A DNA stretch of 5,164 nucleotides, taken from positions 1-5,164 of the forward strand of contig JALRGZ010000190.1 of assembly GCA_023253295.1 (NCBI GenBank). Reading direction: 5' to 3'. Within the stretch, counting starts at the first letter, position 1; each line of letters opens with the position of its first letter. This stretch comes from Flavobacterium sp. (GTDB lineage: Bacteria > Bacteroidota > Bacteroidia > Flavobacteriales > Flavobacteriaceae). Made by a program: the position numbers and the translations under genes. Below are positions 1 to 5,164 of the stretch, piece by piece. The notes beneath the pieces are model-generated. The model worked only from the letters and a program-made list of their open reading frames with translations, was not told the DNA's origin and ran no database searches.

Positions 1-1947
1 TGTATTTCAGGAAATAATGATGGAAGTATTTCAGCAACTGCTACTGGAGGATGGCCTGGTGGTTACGAGTACCAATTACTTTTAAATGGAGCAGAACAAG
101 TAGCATTCTCATCACAAAGCACTTTTACCAATTTAACAGCCGGAAACTACACTGTTAATGTAAGAGATAGTAAAGGATGTATCGCTTCCGCAAATGTGAC
201 TTTGGTAATTCCAACGCCAATTACTATCACTGCAAGTTCAAATGCACCAATTGTAAACTGTTTTGGAGACAAAGACGTTACTATAACGGTTAATACTACT
301 ACCGGTGGTCAGGGTTCAAATTACATGTATACTTTGAACACAACTTCTTTAGTACCTCCTACTTCCAGCGGTCCGCAAGCATCTCCTGTATTCAGTGGTT
401 TAGGAGCAGGAACTTATACAGTAACCGTAACTGATGGCTACAGCTGTTCGGCAACTACTTTACCAATTGTAATTACAGAACCTTCGAAAGTAAATGCAAG
501 TTTAGTAGTAGCTAGTACACAAACATGTAATAATCAAACCACTCTTACGTTAAGCGCAACAGGAGGAACAGGAACCTATACCTATAGTGCAGATGCAGCC
601 TTTACAACTGTTTTAGGTTCATTTACAACTTCAGTAAGTTTCCCAGTTACACCTGGAACCTATGTATACTATGTGAAAGATGCTAATGGGTGTATTTCAA
701 ATGCTTCTAATGGAATTAAGATAGATCCATTAGAACCTCTAAACATTAATTTAGATACAACCAATGCTGTTATTAATTGTGCTGGCGATAATACGGGAGT
801 TATTGTTGCAACTGCTACTGGTGGTTTAGGTAATTACAGTTATACCTTATTAGATGGTTCAAATAATTTAATACAAGGACCAAGTACATCAGGCAATTTT
901 ACAGCTTTAGTTGCCGGAGATTACCGAGTAACAGTAGATAGTGGCGATTGTAACACCAGCACTTTGGTCATTACTATTACACAACCTTCAACACCTTTGA
1001 CTGCAACAGCTATTATTACCGAAGTAACCTGTAATGGTGCTAATAACGGTACCTATAATGTGACTGCCAGCGGTGGAACGGGTATTATTAAGTATGCTAT
1101 TTCACCTAATTTAAACCAGTTTTTTGATTCCAATATTTTTGAAAATCTGGCACCTGGCGATTATAAAGTCATCGTACAAGATCAATTGGGTTGTTATCTC
1201 CCACTAGATTTTACTATATCTCAACCCGATCCAATTGTTGCTACTTTGGATCAAAGTTCAATAGTACCTGAGGTGTGTTATGGTGACAATGACGCTGCCT
1301 TTAGTATTGATATTACGGGAGGTGTAATGCCATACAGTGTTAACATAGACAATCCAACAGGAAGTTATACTACAGGTACTGCTACGCAAACACGTTTTGA
1401 TTTTACAGGATTAACAGGTGGATTTCACATTGTCTATATTTTAGATGCTAATGGTTGTTCTTACGAACTGGAAGTACAGTTGGAAGAATCCGTTATAATA
1501 AATCCAATTGCCACTGTTGATTATGGTTGTGTGAATAATGCAGCAGCTAATTCGGTTACAGTTACGGTAGATCCAAGTATTACTAATCCAGCTGATTTAG
1601 ATTATTCTTTAGATGATGACCAAAACTATCAGCCAAGTAATGTATTTACAAATGTAGCTCCAGGTAGCCATGTTATTTATGTGAGACACACTAATGGATG
1701 TACTAAACAAACTCCTGCTTTCAATATTTTGCAAGTTGATCCGCTAACCTTAACTTTGAGTGATGGCGGTCTAAACGAAATTGTAGCAACTGCTACCGGT
1801 GGTGGAGGCGGATACCAATACACTTTTAACGGAGAAGACACTGGCACTAAAAACACCTATATCATATATAAATCCGGTAACTACACCGTTCAGGTAACAG
1901 ATGCAAATGGCTGTACTGCTACCGCTACCCGATATTTTGAATATATT
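1..1947 (+). repeat. Tandem SprB-type protein repeats (7 plus a shortened 8th)
   Basis: Each unit follows the pattern Cys-x-G-(D/N)-x(2)-G ... A-T-G-G-x(3)-Y-x-Y ... F-x-x-L-x-A-G-x-Y-x-V-x-V-x-D-x(2)-G-C ... I-x-x-P. The leading Cys codons are at 1, 259, 526, 778, 1030, 1276 and 1528, giving pitches of 86, 89, 84, 84, 82 and 84 residues. The trailing Cys codons, in the D-x-x-G-C type motif, are at 178, 445, 691, 949, 1192, 1456, 1699 and 1912. Unit 7 lacks the ATGG motif and is Asp-rich at that place. Unit 8 (from about 1762) is shortened, lacks the leading Cys and runs straight into the sorting domain. The units are strongly diverged in DNA, so this is an old protein repeat array rather than a recent DNA expansion. 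Confidence 0.9.
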
Positions 1948-2214
1948 GATGTTTGTATTCCTAATTACTTTACTCCTAATGGAGATGGCATAAATGATGG
2001 TTGGGCTCCTGGATGTACTGAAAATTATAAAGACCTGACATTTGACATTTTTGACCGATATGGTAGAAAAATTGCCACTTATCATGTAGGGCAAACGTGG
2101 GATGGGAAATATGATGGTAAAGAACTACCTTCAGGAGATTATTGGTTTGTCTTAAAACTGAATGACCGAAAAGACAATAGAGAGTTTGTGGGGCATTTCA
2201 CCCTTTACAGATAA
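1..2214 (+). CDS. T9SS type B sorting domain protein with SprB repeats (large adhesin), 5'-partial
   Basis: The frame is open from the first base of the window, so the gene starts upstream; the first in-frame ATG at 196 lies inside a repeat and is not the real start. The visible 737 residues hold seven SprB-like repeats and a shortened eighth (residues 1 to about 648), then a type B T9SS C-terminal domain (about 651-737). The sorting domain is recognised by YFTPNGDGINDGW (656-668), FDIFDRYGRKI (681-691), a TWDGKYDGKELPSGDYWF block near 699-716, and the terminal GHFTLYR. Family knowledge: such proteins cross the outer membrane through the T9SS and are surface-exposed or released; SprB of Flavobacterium johnsoniae is the mobile gliding adhesin. 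The Thr/Ser/Asn-rich composition with few Lys/Arg fits a surface filament. The downstream porP/sprF-like gene supports type B export. Ligand and full length are unknown, and it should not be called SprB from this fragment. Confidence 0.95.
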   Translation, partial: CISGNNDGSISATATGGWPGGYEYQLLLNGAEQVAFSSQSTFTNLTAGNYTVNVRDSKGCIASANVTLVIPTPITITASSNAPIVNCFGDKDVTITVNTTTGGQGSNYMYTLNTTSLVPPTSSGPQASPVFSGLGAGTYTVTVTDGYSCSATTLPIVITEPSKVNASLVVASTQTCNNQTTLTLSATGGTGTYTYSADAAFTTVLGSFTTSVSFPVTPGTYVYYVKDANGCISNASNGIKIDPLEPLNINLDTTNAVINCAGDNTGVIVATATGGLGNYSYTLLDGSNNLIQGPSTSGNFTALVAGDYRVTVDSGDCNTSTLVITITQPSTPLTATAIITEVTCNGANNGTYNVTASGGTGIIKYAISPNLNQFFDSNIFENLAPGDYKVIVQDQLGCYLPLDFTISQPDPIVATLDQSSIVPEVCYGDNDAAFSIDITGGVMPYSVNIDNPTGSYTTGTATQTRFDFTGLTGGFHIVYILDANGCSYELEVQLEESVIINPIATVDYGCVNNAAANSVTVTVDPSITNPADLDYSLDDDQNYQPSNVFTNVAPGSHVIYVRHTNGCTKQTPAFNILQVDPLTLTLSDGGLNEIVATATGGGGGYQYTFNGEDTGTKNTYIIYKSGNYTVQVTDANGCTATATRYFEYIDVCIPNYFTPNGDGINDGWAPGCTENYKDLTFDIFDRYGRKIATYHVGQTWDGKYDGKELPSGDYWFVLKLNDRKDNREFVGHFTLYR
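1951..2214 (+). other. T9SS type B C-terminal sorting domain (gliding motility-associated CTD)
   Basis: The last 87 residues form the secretion signal of the protein encoded at 1-2214. The characteristic opening is IPNYFTPNGDGIND, followed by a beta-rich FDIFDRYGR segment, the W-D-G-K-x-D-G-K-x-L-P-S-G-D-Y-W turn and a final G-H-F-T-L strand. This matches the family called gliding motility-associated C-terminal domain, or type B sorting domain. Type A domains have different terminal motifs, with KVVK-like ends. Two cysteines (protein residues 652 and 672) lie at its start. In F. johnsoniae, type B cargo such as SprB depends on a PorP/SprF-family protein, and such a gene follows here. Confidence 0.93.
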
Positions 2215-2250
2215 CAAAAAAAGATGTTGCCCCAAATTAAAAATACGACA

Positions 2251-3228
2251 ATGAAAAAAATAATATTATCACTTCTTCTTCTCTTGACAATGAGCCAAGC
2301 TTATTGTCAGGAGTTGAATATACCGGTTCACACCCAATACTTGGCTGATAATCACTTTGTGATCTCACCTACTTTTGCAGGAATTGGAGATAATCTTAAA
2401 ATCAGAGCCAATGGATTAGCACAATGGATTGGTATCAAAGATGCACCAAGAAATCAGTCTATTTATGCCGATTTTAGAATTGCCGATCGTTCGGGAGTGG
2501 GAGTTTCATTTTACAATGATAGAAATGGCAACACTCATCAAACAGGTGCCAAATTCTCTTTTGCCCAACATCTTATTTTGGATTATTACACCAAACAGTA
2601 TTTATCACTGGGAATTTCATACAACATCAATAATTTTAAGATTGACATCGAAAATTTCAATACCACTTATGAAATCCCTATTTTAGATCCTAGCGTCACC
2701 GACAACCGTTTTAACTCCAACAATAACTTTGATATTGGAGCTTTGTATCGCTATGATAATTTTTATTTTAGTTTCAATGCCAGTAATATCCTGCCTAAAA
2801 ACATCGATAAATATTTTAAAGCAGAACCCGATTTACTTTTAAATTATCAAATCTATTCGGGTTATGTAATAAAAGGTCCGGCCAATAGTAGAGAGGAATA
2901 TGAACCCTCTGTTTATTACCAATTATTTGCCAGTGACGGTCGATCTAGTACCGATATCAATATTAAATACCGTAAATTCAACCGATACGAGGACTATTAT
3001 TGGGCTGGTATTTCCTATCGTTTTCTAAACGATCAGGTTTTTAAACCGCTTAATTTAGGTCCAATGGTAGGCTTCAAAAAATCCAATTTTTATTTTGGAT
3101 ATTCCTATCAGGTAACACTTAACCCTTTGATGTCCTACAATTCAGGAACACATATGGTAACTATTGGATTAGATTTCTTTGCAGGAATAAGTAATTGTCC
3201 TTGCACTCAAAGTCCTGTACATGATTAA
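2251..3228 (+). CDS. PorP/SprF family type IX secretion system outer-membrane protein
   Basis: This 325-residue protein has a clear signal peptide: Lys2-Lys3, then a hydrophobic core ILSLLLLLTM, with probable cleavage near SQAYC/QE (residues 15-21). The mature part opens with NIPVHTQYLADNHFVISPTFAG, like the Q-Y-x-x-N-P-x-x-x-N-P-A-x-A-G opening of PorP/SprF proteins. Alternating aromatic/polar beta-strands follow, and near the end GTHMVTIGLDF matches the family's last strand. Length is normal for the family. It is expected in the outer membrane as a beta-barrel, where SprF-like members support secretion or attachment of type B cargo. The upstream neighbour is such a cargo, 36 bases away, so the two are probably cotranscribed. 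I chose ATG 2251 (MKKII...) because it gives a compact signal peptide; ATG 2224 would add MLPQIKNTT and cannot be excluded, since an A-rich stretch precedes both. An unusual 14-residue tail with Cys-Pro-Cys (316-318) follows the last strand. Confidence 0.94.
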   Translation: MKKIILSLLLLLTMSQAYCQELNIPVHTQYLADNHFVISPTFAGIGDNLKIRANGLAQWIGIKDAPRNQSIYADFRIADRSGVGVSFYNDRNGNTHQTGAKFSFAQHLILDYYTKQYLSLGISYNINNFKIDIENFNTTYEIPILDPSVTDNRFNSNNNFDIGALYRYDNFYFSFNASNILPKNIDKYFKAEPDLLLNYQIYSGYVIKGPANSREEYEPSVYYQLFASDGRSSTDINIKYRKFNRYEDYYWAGISYRFLNDQVFKPLNLGPMVGFKKSNFYFGYSYQVTLNPLMSYNSGTHMVTIGLDFFAGISNCPCTQSPVHD

Positions 3229-3251
3229 TTTTTAAATATACTCGGGTTTAT

Positions 3252-3282
3252 TCAGAACTTAATCGCAGGATTTCTGATTTTT
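3252..3282 (+). terminator. Probable intrinsic terminator of the adhesin-porP/sprF unit
   Basis: A 6-bp perfect stem, TCAGAA (3252-3257) with TTCTGA (3272-3277), encloses a second 3-bp stem, ATC (3262-3264) with GAT (3269-3271), closed by a GCAG tetraloop, with a 4-base bulge on the left side. Five Ts (3278-3282) follow at once. It starts 23 bases after the porP/sprF stop codon, in the expected place. The stem is AT-rich with only 3 G-C pairs in total, so termination may be partial. Confidence 0.45.
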
Positions 3283-3291
3283 ACCTCAATA

Positions 3292-3305
3292 ATTAGAATA
3301 CTAAT
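3292..3305. repeat. Short inverted repeat in the -33 region of the kinase promoter
   Basis: ATTAG (3292-3296) and CTAAT (3301-3305) are perfect 5-bp inverted arms around AATA. They sit 11 bases before the -7 element, where a Bacteroidota -33 element would be expected, and no TTG is present there. It could be a small operator, but arms this short arise by chance in AT-rich DNA. Confidence 0.25.
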
Positions 3306-3315
3306 CATAGGAAAC

Positions 3316-3337
3316 TTAACTTTGATGAGTTAACTTT
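3316..3337. promoter_or_regulatory. Direct repeat TTAACTTT x2 over the promoter (possible regulator site)
   Basis: TTAACTTT occurs at 3316-3323 and again at 3330-3337, a 14-base pitch. On the minus strand the extended copies read AAAGTTAAG (3315-3323) and AAAGTTAAC (3329-3337). The first fits, and the second misses by one base, the 9-base LytTR-domain half-site pattern [TA][AC][CA]GTTN[AG][TG]. The operon controlled here encodes a LytTR regulator, so autoregulation is possible. The pitch is shorter than the roughly 21-22 bases usual for paired LytTR sites, and the first copy coincides with the -7 element, so chance remains possible. Confidence 0.3.
3317..3324 (+). promoter_or_regulatory. Putative Bacteroidota -7 promoter element of the kinase-regulator operon
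   Basis: TAACTTTG matches the TAnnTTTG -7 consensus of Bacteroidota primary sigma factor promoters exactly. Transcription would begin around 3328-3332, leaving a leader of roughly 11-15 bases before the ATG at 3343. No convincing TTG -33 element is seen about 20 bases upstream, so the promoter may be weak or need an activator. It lies between the putative terminator and the kinase start, which fits separate transcription of the two gene pairs. Confidence 0.45.
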
Positions 3338-3342
3338 ATTTC

Positions 3343-4404
3343 ATGAAAAAAAATATTCCTTCTTATCTATTAATTTTTTTCGTGTGCATAGTATTCTTAC
3401 TATTGCCTTATATGTTTACATCTACAGGGAGTGTTTTAAAACTACCCAATCTAGTTTATAATGCTCATGATCGAATTTACTTTTTCATCTATTCCTTATT
3501 ATTAATTTTCTTTTTCTTTAATTATTATTATCTCATTCCTAAGATTTATTTTTCTAACAAACAGCTATTCTATTTCGGTATCATTAGCTTGTTTTTACTC
3601 TTCTTTCTTTGGATTTCAACTTATTTTGATCATCCTGACCGTAATTTTTTAGACTATGGTCCGGGGCCTCAATTTCATCACGACAAACAACCACCAATGC
3701 CTAAGATGGATAACCATCATTTTGGAGGCCCTCCTACTCAATACAGTCACACTGTATTGGTTTATTTAATTGGAGTAGTTTCTAGTTTGCTATTTGCCAT
3801 TAATAACAGACTGCGAAATGTTGAAAAAGAGAAAATGCAGTCGGAATTATCATTTCTAAAGGCACAAATTAATCCACATTTTTTGTTCAATACGCTTAAC
3901 AGTATCTATGCTTTAGCTATAAAGAAAGATGATAAAACTGCCGATTCAGTGGTTCAGTTATCCGAATTAATGCGATATATTATTACCAATGCCAATGATG
4001 ATGTTATTGCTTTAGAAAAAGAGCTCAATTATATTGACAATTTTATTCAGCTTCAAAAAACAAGATTAGGTAATACCGTTAAAATAAATTACCAGCGTGA
4101 CAGCAACATTTACGGAAAATGCATTACACCATTAATATTAATTTCGTTTATAGAAAATGCCTTTAAACACGGTGTGAATCCTAATCAGAAATCGGAAATA
4201 GAAATAAAAATCACTATTGAAGATAATTATTTAACTTTATTGGTATCGAACAACAAAGTAGAATCTATCCAGTCTCAAAGTGGTATTGGATTACAAAACA
4301 CCATAGAAAGGTTAAACCATTTGTACCCAAAAAACCATGAATTATTTATTGATGATTCTAAAGAAAAATACATAGTCATATTAAAAATTAATGTAGGATG
4401 TTAA
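3343..4404 (+). CDS. LytS/YehU-type membrane sensor histidine kinase (His_kinase family)
   Basis: This 353-residue inner-membrane kinase has four predicted membrane segments (about 7-24, 45-65, 74-94 and 136-153) and a cytoplasmic kinase half. After a short coiled linker rich in Glu/Lys (157-170), the His_kinase core shows INPHFLFNTLN (176-186), where His179 is the phosphorylated residue. The ATP-binding domain has the N-box ENAFKHG (271-277) and the glycine box GIGLQN (314-319), so it looks catalytically intact. It should phosphorylate the LytTR regulator encoded directly downstream. With the N-terminus inside, the loop at 95-136 faces the periplasm. That loop carries six His (97, 112, 113, 125, 126, 136), two Met, five Asp and eight Pro, a possible metal- or cation-sensing surface; the actual signal is unknown. 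No named periplasmic domain is recognised. The ATG at 3343 is followed by eight As, and the leader is A/T-rich without a Shine-Dalgarno sequence. Confidence 0.95.
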   Translation: MKKNIPSYLLIFFVCIVFLLLPYMFTSTGSVLKLPNLVYNAHDRIYFFIYSLLLIFFFFNYYYLIPKIYFSNKQLFYFGIISLFLLFFLWISTYFDHPDRNFLDYGPGPQFHHDKQPPMPKMDNHHFGGPPTQYSHTVLVYLIGVVSSLLFAINNRLRNVEKEKMQSELSFLKAQINPHFLFNTLNSIYALAIKKDDKTADSVVQLSELMRYIITNANDDVIALEKELNYIDNFIQLQKTRLGNTVKINYQRDSNIYGKCITPLILISFIENAFKHGVNPNQKSEIEIKITIEDNYLTLLVSNNKVESIQSQSGIGLQNTIERLNHLYPKNHELFIDDSKEKYIVILKINVGC

Positions 4405-5087
4405 AAGCAATTGCTCTTGATGACGAACCTTTAGCACTGGATGTATTACAAAGTTTTTGTGACCAGATGGATACCATCAGTCTGGAAAAGACCTTTACCA
4501 AATCAGAAGATGCTTTTAAACATTTGAAAAAATTTCCTGTTGATTTATTATTTCTGGACATCAACATGCCTGCTATTTCCGGAATTGATTTTTACAAAAA
4601 ACTACCGCATAAAACCATGGTAATTTTTACCACTGCTTATTCTGAATATGCTGTAGAAGGTTTTAATGTAAGCGCCACCGATTATATTTTAAAACCCTTT
4701 ACTTTCAGCCGTTTCCAACAGGCAATAGAAAAAGCAGCCTACCAACACAAATTACAAAGTCAGGATCCGGAACAACTTTATCTTTTTATCCGCGCTGATT
4801 ATAGTTTGCAAAAAATCCTTTTTTCAGATATCTTATTCATAGAAGGATTAGACGATTATCTTAAAATTCATATTCAAAACAAGAAAACAATTGTCGCCCG
4901 AATGACCTTAAAAACTATTTTAGAAAAACTGCCTTCTCCGGAATTTGTCCGTGTACATCGATCCTTTATTGTACCTGTTTCCAAAATAGACAAGGTACGC
5001 AACAAAATTATTCATATCAAAGACGAAGAAATTCCTGTTAGTGCCAGTTATGAAACTGCTTTTTACGCTTTACTCAATAAAGAATAA
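4398..5087 (+). CDS. LytTR family two-component response regulator
   Basis: This 229-residue protein has a receiver domain (about 2-115) and a LytTR DNA-binding domain (about 126-227). Receiver landmarks are the acidic pair Asp8-Asp9, phospho-acceptor Asp54 in LLFLDINMP, Thr79 in FTTAY and Lys99 in ILKPF. The LytTR domain shows the typical order: a core with IRADYSLQKI, then ILFIEGLDDYLKIHI (145-159), the MTLKTILEKLP helix (169-179) and FVRVHRSFIVPVSKI (183-197). On phosphorylation by the upstream kinase it should dimerise and bind paired direct-repeat sites as a transcription factor; the targets are not shown by the sequence. Its ATG lies inside the kinase gene: ATGTTAA (4398-4404) holds this start and the kinase stop, a 7-base overlap that suggests translational coupling and fixed stoichiometry. 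Length and all key residues are normal for the family. Neither partner is assigned a gene name because orthology cannot be judged. Confidence 0.97.
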   Translation: MLKAIALDDEPLALDVLQSFCDQMDTISLEKTFTKSEDAFKHLKKFPVDLLFLDINMPAISGIDFYKKLPHKTMVIFTTAYSEYAVEGFNVSATDYILKPFTFSRFQQAIEKAAYQHKLQSQDPEQLYLFIRADYSLQKILFSDILFIEGLDDYLKIHIQNKKTIVARMTLKTILEKLPSPEFVRVHRSFIVPVSKIDKVRNKIIHIKDEEIPVSASYETAFYALLNKE

Positions 5088-5091
5088 TCTA

Positions 5092-5113
5092 GAGAATAAT
5101 TTTAAAATTTCTC
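5092..5113. repeat. AT-rich hairpin just after the regulator gene
   Basis: GAGA (5092-5095) pairs with TCTC (5110-5113), and the inner AATT (5098-5101) pairs with AATT (5106-5109) across a 2-base bulge, starting 4 bases after the stop codon. The inner part is the 12-base palindrome AATTTTAAAATT (5098-5109). No T-tract follows, so I do not call it an intrinsic terminator; it could protect the 3' end of the message or be chance in AT-rich DNA. The rest of 5088-5164 shows nothing I can support. Confidence 0.25.
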
Positions 5114-5164
5114 CAATTTCTATCCATTTACCGCAAAAATCCAAAGGCTAACCTCATTATTTTT

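Noticed and set aside
196..198. ATG as start of the adhesin gene
   Set aside because: The frame is open back to base 1 and bases 1-195 encode a good SprB-type repeat, so the gene begins upstream and this Met is internal.
1771..2094. A 107-codon open frame on the minus strand
   Set aside because: It lies wholly inside the last repeat and sorting domain of the adhesin, has no recognisable family features and looks like an antisense shadow.
2429..2686. An 85-codon open frame on the plus strand in another frame
   Set aside because: It overlaps the well-supported PorP/SprF gene and its translation resembles no known domain.
3325..3333. Mini-ORF ATG AGT TAA before the kinase, in frame with it
   Set aside because: It overlaps the expected transcription start zone, so it is probably not transcribed in full, and two codons are no evidence of a leader peptide.
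3346..3353. Run of eight As at the kinase start as a phase-variation tract
   Set aside because: MKK-type starts with A runs are common in AT-rich genomes (porP/sprF has seven here), and eight bases is short for slippage switching.
5123..5164. Possible C-terminal end of a convergent minus-strand gene
   Set aside because: Only 14 codons are open before a stop (complement of 5120-5122), too short to tell from chance, and nothing in the peptide is recognisable.
1..5164. CRISPR array, tRNA/rRNA gene, insertion sequence or phage element
   Set aside because: No evenly spaced identical DNA repeats, cloverleaf-like structure, transposase or terminal inverted repeats were seen; the only tandem repeats are diverged protein repeats within a coding frame.

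Overview
The window looks like a piece of a Bacteroidota genome, most likely a Flavobacterium or a close relative. The DNA is AT-rich, translation starts lack Shine-Dalgarno sequences and follow A/T-rich leaders, and a TAnnTTTG promoter element is present. The first two genes belong to the type IX secretion system (T9SS) and gliding-motility repertoire, which is confined to this phylum. All four genes lie on the + strand, and the genus assignment is an inference from protein character.

Layout. (1) Positions 1-2214 are the C-terminal 737 residues of a large secreted surface protein whose 5' end lies upstream of the window. It consists of seven tandem SprB-type repeats of about 82-89 residues, a shortened eighth repeat and a type B T9SS C-terminal sorting domain. 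(2) Positions 2251-3228 encode a PorP/SprF-family outer-membrane protein, the usual genetic partner of type B cargo. The 36-base gap suggests one transcript. (3) The 114-base gap at 3229-3342 holds a plausible hairpin-plus-T-tract terminator (3252-3282), a small inverted repeat (3292-3305) and a -7 promoter element (3317-3324) that overlaps an 8-base direct repeat. It probably divides two transcription units. (4) Positions 3343-4404 encode a membrane LytS/YehU-type sensor histidine kinase with an unusual His/Pro-rich loop predicted to face the periplasm. (5) Positions 4398-5087 encode its LytTR-family response regulator, overlapping the kinase gene by 7 bases. (6) Positions 5088-5164 contain only an AT-rich hairpin and no supportable gene.

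How the genes fit together. The PorP/SprF protein is expected to assist export or surface attachment of the repeat protein by the T9SS. The kinase and regulator form a complete two-component pair. Whether they control the adhesin pair next to them is an open inference: adjacency is the only evidence, and a terminator and promoter appear to lie between them. No clearly new system is visible. The most unusual items are the His-rich sensor loop, the direct repeats over the kinase promoter, and the Cys-pair periodicity of the adhesin.
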